Below the pieces are notes generated by a model, which saw nothing but the letters and a program-made list of their open reading frames with translations, was not told the DNA's origin and did not search any database. Shown here one piece after another: positions 1-7,203 of a DNA stretch of 12,915 nucleotides. Source of the DNA: Porticoccaceae bacterium (GTDB lineage Bacteria > Pseudomonadota > Gammaproteobacteria > Pseudomonadales > Porticoccaceae); contig JAPKCN010000033.1 in assembly GCA_028822945.1 (NCBI GenBank), forward strand, positions 1 through 12,915, in the 5' to 3' direction. The position numbers were made by a program, and so were the translations under genes. Position 1 is the stretch's first letter. Every line of letters starts with the position of its first letter.

Positions 1-893
1 TGCAGAACTTCTTCATAACAGCAACGCTCTACCAACATGCGGGTCGGTGCATCACAGGATTGTCCGGTATTAAACATGCATTCATCCACGGAGGCCGTCA
101 CATAGGTTTCGAGATCACAATCGGCAAACACGAGACTGGGCGATTTTCCTCCTAGCTCCAGAGTGACTCTCTTGACGGTCTCCGCAGAGTCCTTAGTCAC
201 CGCCATTCCGCCCCGTTTTGATCCAGTAAAAGACATCATCTGAATATCCGGATGGCGCGATAACGCGGCACCGACAATTGGCCCTTCTCCATTTACTAAA
301 TTAAAAACCCCCGGAGGAAAACCCGCTTCATGAATAATCTCAGCATAAACCATAGCAGAAATAGGGGTATATTCTGAGGGCTTCAAAATACAGGTGCAGC
401 CAGTCGCGAGAGCGGGAATCACCTTGAGAGCGATCTGGTTAATCGGCCAATTCCATGGGGTAATGAGTCCACAAACGCCAATCGGCTCTCGCAAAATGAT
501 ATCGCCCGTCTCGAGGATTATCCGTTCTTCGAGATTATGTAATGCATTGACAAACCCGTTGAGATGACCGATGGCCGCGTCGGCCTGCGAGTTTCGCGCC
601 ATAGAGATGGGTGCACCCATCTCAATTCTCATTGCCTGGGCAAGATCTTCAAAGCGTTTTTGTGTGACCTTTTTAAGACGACTTAGTAGCTCCAAGCGTT
701 CCGCTTTGCTAGTTTGCGAAAAGGTTTCGAAAGCGTACTTCGCCTGTTCGACCGCGCGATCAACATCAGCACTGTCTCCCATAGCGACTTTACCGACCTC
801 TTCACTCGTCGCGGGATTCAAAATTGGCATTGTGCGTGAAGAGATAGGGGTTATCCAAGTGCCTCCTATATAAAATTTGTCTATATTTTCCAT
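1..893 (-). CDS. NAD(P)-dependent aldehyde dehydrogenase, N-terminal 297 codons (3' end cut by window)
   Basis: This gene encodes an aldehyde dehydrogenase of the ALDH superfamily, oxidising an aldehyde to a carboxylic acid with NAD(P)+ in the cytoplasm. The reading frame is open from the ATG at 893 to the window edge and gives 297 residues of a protein normally near 480. Visible landmarks are TPWNWP at 145-150 (oxyanion Asn148), a SFTGS cofactor-binding motif at 221-225, LELGGKSP with the general-base Glu246, and FNTGQSC with the nucleophile Cys280. The residue after Cys280 is Asp, so the site reads QSCDAPTR rather than the commoner QxCxA/CxSR. The start is the first ATG after an in-frame TAA; its ribosome site is weak. 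It lies 103 bp downstream of dctM on the same strand, so it may be the last gene of the TRAP operon or have its own promoter. I infer that it oxidises an aldehyde made by the neighbouring GMC dehydrogenase. The substrate cannot be read from the sequence. Confidence 0.95.
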   Translation of the reverse strand, partial: MENIDKFYIGGTWITPISSRTMPILNPATSEEVGKVAMGDSADVDRAVEQAKYAFETFSQTSKAERLELLSRLKKVTQKRFEDLAQAMRIEMGAPISMARNSQADAAIGHLNGFVNALHNLEERIILETGDIILREPIGVCGLITPWNWPINQIALKVIPALATGCTCILKPSEYTPISAMVYAEIIHEAGFPPGVFNLVNGEGPIVGAALSRHPDIQMMSFTGSKRGGMAVTKDSAETVKRVTLELGGKSPSLVFADCDLETYVTASVDECMFNTGQSCDAPTRMLVERCCYEEVL

Positions 894-964
894 GTGATTC
901 TTTTAGTCTCCAGTTCAGCGTGCCTGAGTTAGACAAGATTCAATTAAGATGCGTATCTGTTTAA

Positions 965-970
965 AGTATA
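965..970 (-). promoter_or_regulatory. possible -10 box in front of the aldehyde dehydrogenase
   Basis: The gap between dctM and the aldehyde dehydrogenase is AT-rich and contains TATACT on the minus strand, one mismatch from the TATAAT consensus, which would give a leader of roughly 65 nt. I see no good -35 hexamer at 16-18 bp spacing. No terminator hairpin separates dctM from the aldehyde dehydrogenase, so read-through from the TRAP genes is equally possible. Confidence 0.2.
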
Positions 971-996
971 ACGCTTTTAATTATTTTCCGACCTAA

Positions 997-2346
997 CTAG
1001 CCATAGGCTTGGGATGGTAGCCAGGTCACAACCGCCTGCCAATTGAAAATAATCAGCATGCCGATTAACTGTAAGGCTATAAAAGGCATAACGCCGCGAT
1101 AAATAGTGGTGACCTTGATACCCTCGGGGGCCGCCCCCTTAAGGTAAAAAATCGCAAAACCCACCGGTGGTGTCAAAAAACTGGTTTGCAAGCAAACCGC
1201 AAACAGGATAGTGAACCAGATCGGATCAAAGCCTAAGTTACTCACCACCGGCGATACCAACGGCAAAACGATCAGCGTCAACTCAATCCAGTCGAGAAAA
1301 AAACCCAGTAAAAACGTCACGCATAAAATTGCAATAATTATTCCCGAGGGCTGAAACGGCAATCCCAGCAAACTGCGCTCGATTAGCTGATCGCCGCCGA
1401 GTCCCCGTAGGACCAGCGAAAAAGCCGTTGCGCCCAACAAAATCGCAAAGATATAGGAGGTGGTTCGGGTGGTTTCTTGAAGTACTTCGCGCGCCGCTGC
1501 GAAACTCAGCTGACGTTTAAAAAGCGCTAGCGCCAGAGCGCCAGCGGCGCCCACACCGGCTGCCTCGGTCGGCGTGGCAAGACCCATAAATATGCTGCCG
1601 AGTACGCTAAAAATTAAGAACGCCGGCGGTAGGATTGCAACAAATAAATCCACAACCGCGGGCCAATCGAGTGGTTCGGTCGGCGCTACTGGAGCTTTTT
1701 CGGGCTGCAGCCACCCAACCATTAATATATAAAAAATATATAGCCCGCCAAGCAGCGCGCCAGGGAATACCGCACCTAAAAATAGATCGCCAACACTCAT
1801 CGCCATGCGATCAGCCATCAGCACCAGCATGATGCTCGGAGGGATTAATATTCCCAGCGTACCAACCGCGCAGACGGTGCCGGTAGCCAGCGATTTATCA
1901 TAGCCCTGCTGCAGCATCGCCGGCAGACCAAGCAACGTCAACAAGACCACCGAGGCGCCGATAATACCTGTGGTAGCCGCCAACAAAAGTCCGATCACCG
2001 TCACCGTGACGGCCAATCCGCCGCGTAGAGAACCGAACAGCCGGGCAAAACTGTTCATCAAGTCACGGGCAATACCCGAGCGATCGAGTAATAAACCCAT
2101 CAGAATAAACATCGGCAACGCCACCATCACCCAGTTTTCCATGACGTTCCAAATACGCTCCACCGTGAGCGATGTGTAATCCCAACCGATACCGGTGGCC
2201 AGGTCGAAATCCACCTCGAGAACGATCGCAAGCCCGGTGTAAAAAACTGCCAACCCACCGAGCAACCAGGCCACAGGAAAACCACTAAACACTAGCACAA
2301 TAAAACTGGCAAACATCGCGATGGCTAGCAATTCGTTAATCGGCAT
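997..2346 (-). CDS. dctM: TRAP transporter large permease subunit DctM
   Basis: This is the large inner-membrane subunit of a tripartite ATP-independent periplasmic (TRAP) transporter, which uses a sodium gradient to import organic acids delivered by the DctP binding protein. The product is about 449 residues, typical for DctM, and almost wholly hydrophobic (around 12 membrane segments). Family marks are the N-terminal SGFPVAWLLGG stretch, GLATPTEAAGVGA in the middle and the C-terminal TSFLTPPVGFAIFYLKG. A TTG codon lies just upstream at 2349, but the ATG at 2346 is preferred because GGAGGT sits about 7 nt before it. The gene overlaps the end of dctQ by 11 bp, which suggests translational coupling. 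Its neighbours dctP and dctQ complete the system. Confidence 0.96.
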   Translation of the reverse strand: MPINELLAIAMFASFIVLVFSGFPVAWLLGGLAVFYTGLAIVLEVDFDLATGIGWDYTSLTVERIWNVMENWVMVALPMFILMGLLLDRSGIARDLMNSFARLFGSLRGGLAVTVTVIGLLLAATTGIIGASVVLLTLLGLPAMLQQGYDKSLATGTVCAVGTLGILIPPSIMLVLMADRMAMSVGDLFLGAVFPGALLGGLYIFYILMVGWLQPEKAPVAPTEPLDWPAVVDLFVAILPPAFLIFSVLGSIFMGLATPTEAAGVGAAGALALALFKRQLSFAAAREVLQETTRTTSYIFAILLGATAFSLVLRGLGGDQLIERSLLGLPFQPSGIIIAILCVTFLLGFFLDWIELTLIVLPLVSPVVSNLGFDPIWFTILFAVCLQTSFLTPPVGFAIFYLKGAAPEGIKVTTIYRGVMPFIALQLIGMLIIFNWQAVVTWLPSQAYG

Positions 2347-2917
2347 CAACCACCTCCACCTGCGGTTGTAAAAACAAAAAATACCAGACCCGCAACAAAC
2401 GCGATAATGCCGATAACAATAGCAAGCTAAAACCCACCGGCAGTGCCGCCTTGATCAACCAGCGCAACGGCAAACCACCGGGTGACATGGAAATCTCTGC
2501 AACCGCCCAAGACGACTCGACGAAACGAACACTAAAGACCAGAATTAGGGCGATAAAGGGCAACAGCAGGAGGATAATCCCATAGAGTTCAATCCATGCC
2601 TTGGTCGAATGGCGAAAATTCTCATGCAATACATCGACGCGGATATGGGCATCCGCTTGATAGGCATAGCTCATGCCGAGTAAAAACCCGATCGAGTATA
2701 GGTGCCACTGCAATTCCTCCAGTTCGATGCGCCCCTGACTAAAGGCATATCGCAAAGTCACGTTGCAGACAATCACTGCCAGCAGCACAAACCAGACAAA
2801 TGACAAACCCTCGCCAAAGCGGTTGAGGCCACTATCAATGCGTAGCGACAGCGCTGTATGCGGAAGGTAATCTCGGGCCACTAAAAATCTCGAGGTAAGT
2901 ATGCGCGGGATTTCCAC
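2336..2917 (-). CDS. dctQ: TRAP transporter small permease subunit DctQ
   Basis: This is the small membrane subunit of the TRAP transporter, which pairs with DctM in the inner membrane. Numbered from the upstream GTG, four hydrophobic segments lie near residues 38-56, 70-88, 109-130 and 153-175. The family-typical EELQWHLY (67-74) and HIRVDVL (91-97) motifs follow the first and second segments. The start is uncertain. The open frame begins with GTG at 2917 and overlaps dctP by 37 bp (193 aa). A second GTG at 2881 overlaps the dctP TAG by one base (TAGTG) and gives 181 aa, close to the usual DctQ length. Neither has a strong ribosome site, so I could not decide between them. The end overlaps dctM. 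Confidence 0.93.
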   Translation of the reverse strand: MEIPRILTSRFLVARDYLPHTALSLRIDSGLNRFGEGLSFVWFVLLAVIVCNVTLRYAFSQGRIELEELQWHLYSIGFLLGMSYAYQADAHIRVDVLHENFRHSTKAWIELYGIILLLLPFIALILVFSVRFVESSWAVAEISMSPGGLPLRWLIKAALPVGFSLLLLSALSRLLRVWYFLFLQPQVEVVDAD

Positions 2918-4008
2918 TGCGCATAAGTGCGCCGGAAGTCGCGCTGAGATTGCAGAATTTCGGCAAAATCAGAGTCTTTCGCCGCCTCTTCTTCGAGTAC
3001 TTGTTCAGTCACGCGGTTGAGTTCTCTAAGCAGCGCCTCAGGAAGTATTTCGGCACTCACGCCAATCGCCGGAAAACCCTCAATCACCGCGCCCTGCTTG
3101 GCTTCAGATGCTGCCAAATTGCGCGTCACACCAGCGGTACAACCCATTTCTATAAGCGCTTGGTCGGCGCTCGACAAAGCGCGCCATACGGTTAGATTAA
3201 CCACCAGATGCAATGCCGTAAAAGGCTGATGCCAACCGGGGTAATAGTTAAACTTTGCGACACGGTTAAAACCAAGCGATTGGTCGACGATCGGCAGCGC
3301 AAATTCAGTCGCGTCGATGGCACCCTTCTCAAGCGCTTGAAAAATCTCGCCGCCAGGCAACATTGTGACACTGGCACCGAGGCGCTCCAACACTTGACCT
3401 CCCAATCCGGCAAAACGGATTTTTAAACCGCGCAGATCCTCTAGCGAGTCGATTGGCTGGCGGAACCAACCGGCGGTCTCCGGTCCGGAAATACCACAAA
3501 ATAGCGGATAAATCATATGCTTTTGATACAGCGCTTCGCTCAACTGTCGGCCGTCCGCTTCGTACCACCAGGCGCTGTACTCCCAAGGTTCCATACCAAA
3601 AGGAACCGCCGAAATCAGTGGTGAGGCGGGTATCTTACCCTGGTCATATCCAAGCCAGGTATAACCTGCGGGCACTTTGCCATCGCGGACTGCATCGGTA
3701 ATCGCAAACGCTGGGACAATCTCTCCAGGTTCAAAAAGGTTGAGTTGAATGGCACCCGCACTGGCGTCGCGAATAATCTGCGACACGTAGATCGGGTTCT
3801 CGCCAATCACCGGCATACTGGTCTGAAAGACAATCGGTAATCGCCAATCGACGCGTGTCGGCAGATCGGTGCCGGATTGATGCAACTGGGCGTCGGTTGT
3901 CGGCAATTTATCTACCGGCCGGATGGCTAAACTACCGATTAAACCCACTGCAAAGGCAATGCTCACCGCTATTACTGCAGCCCGATTGGATATGCGTCGA
4001 CGCGTCAT
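2881..4008 (-). CDS. dctP: TRAP transporter periplasmic substrate-binding protein DctP (TakP-like)
   Basis: This is the extracytoplasmic solute receptor of the TRAP system. The 375-residue product begins with a basic N-terminus and a hydrophobic segment (about 11-28), consistent with an export signal or membrane anchor. The core carries the 2-oxoacid/TakP-type pattern: LKIRFAGLGG (195-204, with the family's ligand-contacting arginine at 198), LPGGEIFQALEKGAIDATEF (217-236) and YYPGWHQP (255-262). That subgroup is known for 2-oxo acids, lactate and related monocarboxylates, so an organic acid substrate is likely; the exact ligand is not readable. The ATG at 4008 is supported by AGGGGAG about 6 nt upstream. 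It is the first gene of the operon dctP-dctQ-dctM and is divergent from the GMC dehydrogenase. Confidence 0.94.
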   Translation of the reverse strand: MTRRRISNRAAVIAVSIAFAVGLIGSLAIRPVDKLPTTDAQLHQSGTDLPTRVDWRLPIVFQTSMPVIGENPIYVSQIIRDASAGAIQLNLFEPGEIVPAFAITDAVRDGKVPAGYTWLGYDQGKIPASPLISAVPFGMEPWEYSAWWYEADGRQLSEALYQKHMIYPLFCGISGPETAGWFRQPIDSLEDLRGLKIRFAGLGGQVLERLGASVTMLPGGEIFQALEKGAIDATEFALPIVDQSLGFNRVAKFNYYPGWHQPFTALHLVVNLTVWRALSSADQALIEMGCTAGVTRNLAASEAKQGAVIEGFPAIGVSAEILPEALLRELNRVTEQVLEEEAAKDSDFAEILQSQRDFRRTYAQWKSRAYLPRDF

Positions 4009-4386
4009 AGACTCCCCTCAAAACGTAATCATACACCGTCGATGAAAGCCGCGGTAGGTCACCAAGGTTGAGAGTACGAATGACCAATCCAGCGCGATCT
4101 AAAATTGCGTCAAAGGCGGCTCGCCGCTGCACAAAACGGCTGCGAAGAGGTAAACATGGGCACTAGGCTTGGGGGCGTTGCACCGCCACAGATTAAGGCC
4201 TGCAGTAACCGAGTCACTAGCGCAAAAATCCGCGTTTAAACCTTTTAAGAATCGCCGCAAATTGACAACAGGCTGATCCATGAGGCACTATTTAAAGTAA
4301 TAAATTATAGTTTGAGCGGGGACGCGCTTAGCGTGACTGTTCGACACATAACGGTGTATAGCGCCGCGTAGAGAAGAGGGATTCCA
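4009..4386. promoter_or_regulatory. divergent intergenic region between dctP and the GMC dehydrogenase
   Basis: This 378-bp gap separates two genes that point away from each other and should hold both promoters and any shared operator. On the minus strand TATGAT (4028-4033) could be the dctP -10, though the leader would be very short. On the plus strand TATAGT (4306-4311) is a candidate -10 for the dehydrogenase, and a perfect TTGACA lies at 4262-4267, too far upstream to pair with it. A 12-bp palindrome GCGGC-TC-GCCGC sits at 4116-4127. Open frames of 60-66 codons on the minus strand here resemble no family I know and have no convincing ribosome site. No regulator gene is visible in the window. 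Confidence 0.4.
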
Positions 4387-6066
4387 GTGTACGATTATAT
4401 TATTGTTGGAGCCGGGTCGGCGGGATGTGTGCTGGCCAATCGGTTAAGTGCCGACGCAAACACCAAAGTCTGCCTGCTAGAAGCTGGCGGCAGTGACAAA
4501 AACCCGATCATTTATACGCCGCTCGGGGTGATTGGCGCGGTGGGCGCCGGATTATTTAATTGGAAGTACAATAGCACTCGGCAGGCACACTTGAACAATA
4601 GAAAGCTATACGAGCCGCGCGGCAAGGTACTCGGCGGTAGTAGTTCGATCAATGCTATGTTGTATATTCGCGGCCAAAAGCAGGACTATGATCGCTGGGC
4701 AGCCGCCGGCAATTGCGGTTGGAGCTACGATGAGGTTCTGCCGTACTTCAAAAAAGCGCAAAACCAAGAGCGTGGTGCCAGCGCCTTTCACGGCACTGGA
4801 GGACCTCTCAATGTCAGCGACTTAAATAGCCAGCACCCAATCGGCAGTGACTACATCGCCGCCGCCGCGAGTACTGGGATTCCCCTGAATAACGACTTCA
4901 ATGGGGCCAGCCAAGAAGGCATTGGCTTTTACCAAACCACTCAAAAGAATGGCCGACGTTGCAGCGCCGCCGCCGCCTATCTGCATCCGGTCATGGCGCA
5001 ACGCGCCAACCTCACAGTGATGACCAATACCCAGACCAGCAAAATCCTCCTCGAAGGTAAAACTGCGATCGGTATCGAAATTTTGGTCAAGGGTAAAAAG
5101 ACTCAGCTTCTGGCGTCCAACGAGGTTATTGTGTGCTCTGGCACCTTTGGCTCGGCGCAGCTACTGATGCTCTCGGGTATCGCCGGCAAAGACAAATTAC
5201 AGCCGCACGGTATCGATCAACTACATGACCTTCCTGGCGTTGGCGAAAACCTTCAAGAACACGCCGATATCGCGGTCATTATGAAAGATAAAACCGCAAC
5301 CTCCTGGGCCGCCGCTCGGCCGTTGACGCTTCTAAGGGGCATTTATGAAGTGTTTCGCTATATAACCCGCGGCAAGGGCATGCTAGCGACCACAGTAGCC
5401 GAAGTCGGGGCTTTCTTAAAGATTGATGAGCACGCTGAAACCCCTGATGTACAGTTGCATATAGAACCACTAGCCATGGGCGATCACGGCCGTGACCTGT
5501 CGTACTACCTTCGCTATGGTATCACCTCCAAAGCCTGCATATTGCGCCCGAAGAGTCGGGGCAGCGTGTCGTTGGCGAGTGCCAATATCAGCGACGACCC
5601 GCTGATCGATCTCAATTTAGTCAGTCATGCCGACGATCTCGCGCTGTTGGTTAAAGCACTGCGTAAATTGCGCGAGATCAATCGAACAGACGCTATGAAA
5701 AAATATGACAGGGGTGAAATGGAACCCGGAGATGCGTGCCAAAGCGATGCCGAAATCGAGGCGTTTATTCGCCAAAATGTCGAACATGTCTATCACCCTG
5801 TAGGTACTTGCAAAATGGGACACGACCATATGGCAGTCGTTGATGAACAACTTAAAGTACACGGCTTAAACCGTCTTCGGGTCATCGATGCGTCGATCAT
5901 GCCGACCATCGTCAGCGGCAATACCAATGCGCCAACGATTATGATCGCAGAAAAGATGGCGGATATTATATTACAGGAAACCCGCGCGCCCAAAGCGGTC
6001 GACCACGCCATGACGAGTGCCCCGCGGGATGCCGTCAGCGAACAACTTGAACTCGAACCGGCTTAG
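4387..6066 (+). CDS. GMC-family FAD-dependent alcohol dehydrogenase (AlkJ/choline dehydrogenase-like)
   Basis: This is a flavoprotein of the glucose-methanol-choline oxidoreductase family, oxidising a primary alcohol to an aldehyde and passing electrons to a membrane acceptor. The 559-residue length fits. YDYIIVGAGSAGCVLANRL at 2-20 is the FAD dinucleotide-binding motif, GKVLGGSSSINAMLYIRG (79-96) is GMC signature 1 and SGTFGSAQLLMLSGI (251-265) corresponds to signature 2. His470 in VYHPVGTCKMG and Asn514 in SGNTNAPTIMIAEK are the catalytic His/Asn pair, 44 residues apart as in choline oxidase. It resembles AlkJ, the alkanol dehydrogenase, more than sugar oxidases; that is a judgement from memory. 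The start codon is GTG, with GAGGG about 6 nt upstream. About 30 hydrophilic residues follow the catalytic domain. It is divergent from the TRAP operon and converges on phzF with a 41-bp gap. Confidence 0.93.
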   Translation: MYDYIIVGAGSAGCVLANRLSADANTKVCLLEAGGSDKNPIIYTPLGVIGAVGAGLFNWKYNSTRQAHLNNRKLYEPRGKVLGGSSSINAMLYIRGQKQDYDRWAAAGNCGWSYDEVLPYFKKAQNQERGASAFHGTGGPLNVSDLNSQHPIGSDYIAAAASTGIPLNNDFNGASQEGIGFYQTTQKNGRRCSAAAAYLHPVMAQRANLTVMTNTQTSKILLEGKTAIGIEILVKGKKTQLLASNEVIVCSGTFGSAQLLMLSGIAGKDKLQPHGIDQLHDLPGVGENLQEHADIAVIMKDKTATSWAAARPLTLLRGIYEVFRYITRGKGMLATTVAEVGAFLKIDEHAETPDVQLHIEPLAMGDHGRDLSYYLRYGITSKACILRPKSRGSVSLASANISDDPLIDLNLVSHADDLALLVKALRKLREINRTDAMKKYDRGEMEPGDACQSDAEIEAFIRQNVEHVYHPVGTCKMGHDHMAVVDEQLKVHGLNRLRVIDASIMPTIVSGNTNAPTIMIAEKMADIILQETRAPKAVDHAMTSAPRDAVSEQLELEPA

Positions 6067-6107
6067 TGCGCTAGCTCATGGGATCTCACAAAAGCACCAA
6101 AGGCGAC

Positions 6108-6905
6108 CTAACCGACGGTAATAGTGGCTTGAAAAAAGATCACGCAATCATCGGCAATCGAGACCCGCTCTCCATGCAGCGAGGAATGCAGTTCCCCGCC
6201 GCGGGCCGACAACTGCCGGGCAAGCAACGATTGCTTATCTAGCTGCTCTACCCAGTATGGGATTAGCAGAGTATGTGCCGAACCGGTAACTGGATCTTCG
6301 TCGACGCCGAGCTTGGGATAAAAGCAGCGGCTGACAAAATCGACCTCGTCGCCGCGCGCCGAGACCACCACACCGCGTCCATCAAGTTTTTGTAGGTATT
6401 GAAAATCTGGCGTCAGTCGCTGAATCTGTACTTGTTTGACAAACACCAACAAATAATCATCGACGCCGCGCAGTATTGCGGTCGGCGCATCACCGAGGGA
6501 ACGTATCAGCGCTCCGTGTTCAGCGATGTCGACGACTTCCGGGTTGGTGTCGGCGGGGAAATCGAGACAGATGCGGTCGTCAACTTGACGTACGTTTAAC
6601 ATCCCTCGTCGTGATTGGAATCTGATCTGAGTGCGCGCAAACTCGGGATAATAGTCAAACAGAACCTTAGCGGCGGCCAACGTCGCGTGCCCACAGAGGT
6701 CGACTTCGGCGCTCGGAGTAAACCATCTAATCGTCATTGGTCGCTTAAGAATATTGATAAAGGCGGTTTCCGACAGGTTGTTTTCCGCAGCAATCGACTG
6801 CATCAATGCACTGTCGATGTCAGCTTCGAGTATCACCACCGCCGCCGGATTACCGGTAAATAAGCGCGCCGTGAAAGCGTCAACTTGAAACATTTTCAAC
6901 TGCAT
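6108..6905 (-). CDS. PhzF-family isomerase/epimerase, intact copy
   Basis: This gene encodes a PhzF-like protein, a cytoplasmic two-domain fold related to diaminopimelate epimerase. At 265 residues it is complete. It shows MFQVDAF (5-11), FTGNPAAVV (16-24), NLSETAF with the catalytic Glu46, DLCGHAT (69-75) and the C-terminal DPVTGSAHT motif. PhzF itself isomerises a phenazine precursor, but most family members outside phenazine clusters have unknown substrates, and no other phz gene is present, so phenazine production should not be assumed. The ATG at 6905 follows a TAG stop by 4 nt; that TAG ends a decayed amidohydrolase tail (6910-7052), a relic of the ancestral operon. The ribosome site is weak; another in-frame ATG at 6893 (Met5) is possible. 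The partner amidohydrolase survives only as the broken copy at 10190-11698. Confidence 0.92.
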   Translation of the reverse strand: MQLKMFQVDAFTARLFTGNPAAVVILEADIDSALMQSIAAENNLSETAFINILKRPMTIRWFTPSAEVDLCGHATLAAAKVLFDYYPEFARTQIRFQSRRGMLNVRQVDDRICLDFPADTNPEVVDIAEHGALIRSLGDAPTAILRGVDDYLLVFVKQVQIQRLTPDFQYLQKLDGRGVVVSARGDEVDFVSRCFYPKLGVDEDPVTGSAHTLLIPYWVEQLDKQSLLARQLSARGGELHSSLHGERVSIADDCVIFFQATITVG

Positions 6906-7052
6906 AAAACTAATCCAAATCGGTTATTTTAAAGCCGCCGGCCATAATTAATCTAGACCTTGGTGACAGGCTATCGACGTCCAGTGGTTTTACACAACCG
7001 ATTGACCCGCTGCCAGCCTACGCAGAATAGCCGTGGGCATCAGGTAGGGATT
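6681..7052 (-). repeat. duplicated amidohydrolase-phzF junction, copy B (with intact phzF)
   Basis: This segment matches 9955-10333 along its whole length in the same orientation. It comprises the last 47 codons of an amidohydrolase, its TAG stop, 4 nt, and the first 75 codons of phzF. The copies are 372 and 379 nt long; the difference is accounted for by two extra codons in the other copy's phzF and one deleted base here. In copy B phzF is intact and the amidohydrolase end is decayed, the reverse of copy A. The similarity is moderate, so the duplication is old. The receptor gene lies between the two copies. Confidence 0.85.
6910..7052 (-). pseudogene. decayed 3' remnant of an amidohydrolase, now the phzF leader
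   Basis: Read on the minus strand from 7052 this region gives NPYLMPTAILRRLAAGQSVV, against DPYLKPTGILHVLVAGQWVV in the broken amidohydrolase at 10190-11698 (13 of 20 identical by my count). The next codon is TAA (6990-6992). Similarity continues to the end, where GFKITDLD-TAG parallels GLEIPDFD-TAG after a single-base deletion. Weaker similarity may extend a few tens of bases upstream, up to near the receptor terminator at 7112-7145. The rest of the gene is absent. It shows that phzF once had a full amidohydrolase directly upstream. Confidence 0.85.
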
Positions 7053-7058
7053 AGTATA
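7053..7058 (-). promoter_or_regulatory. candidate -10 box for phzF
   Basis: TATACT on the minus strand matches TATAAT at five of six positions within an AT-rich run, just upstream of the amidohydrolase remnant. A weak TTTACT lies 19 bp upstream as a possible -35. The receptor terminator at 7112-7145 cuts phzF off from upstream transcription, so phzF needs a promoter of its own in this short space. The position would give a leader of about 140 nt that contains the dead amidohydrolase tail. Confidence 0.3.
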
Positions 7059-7111
7059 TATAATGCAACACCGTTTAAGTAAAACACCGTAAAACGCTTA
7101 TTAACTTAGGC

Positions 7112-7145
7112 AAAAAAAAGGGATACCAATGGGCATCCCTTTTTT
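7112..7145 (-). terminator. Rho-independent terminator of the TonB-dependent receptor gene
   Basis: On the minus strand GGGATGCC-CATT-GGTATCCC forms an 8-bp stem (one G-U pair) with a tetraloop, followed by eight T residues, about 60 nt after the receptor stop codon. The flanking A and T runs make a longer perfect inverted repeat (7114-7124 with 7135-7145), so it may also work on the plus strand, where the stem has one mismatch. Confidence 0.9.
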
Positions 7146-7203
7146 CGTAACGTCTAAGCAAGCGCTTTATTAATTACCTACTCTCGTCACATCATAAAAA
7201 TAC

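Noticed and set aside
3932..4281. Minus-strand open frames in the dctP/GMC gap (60 and 66 codons)
   Set aside because: Neither has a recognisable family, and one overlaps the dctP start and its ribosome site; reading the alternative frames gave no pseudogene either.
6108..6905. Phenazine biosynthesis
   Set aside because: Only the PhzF fold is present; no phzA/B, D, E or G genes are in the window, and the family is functionally broad.
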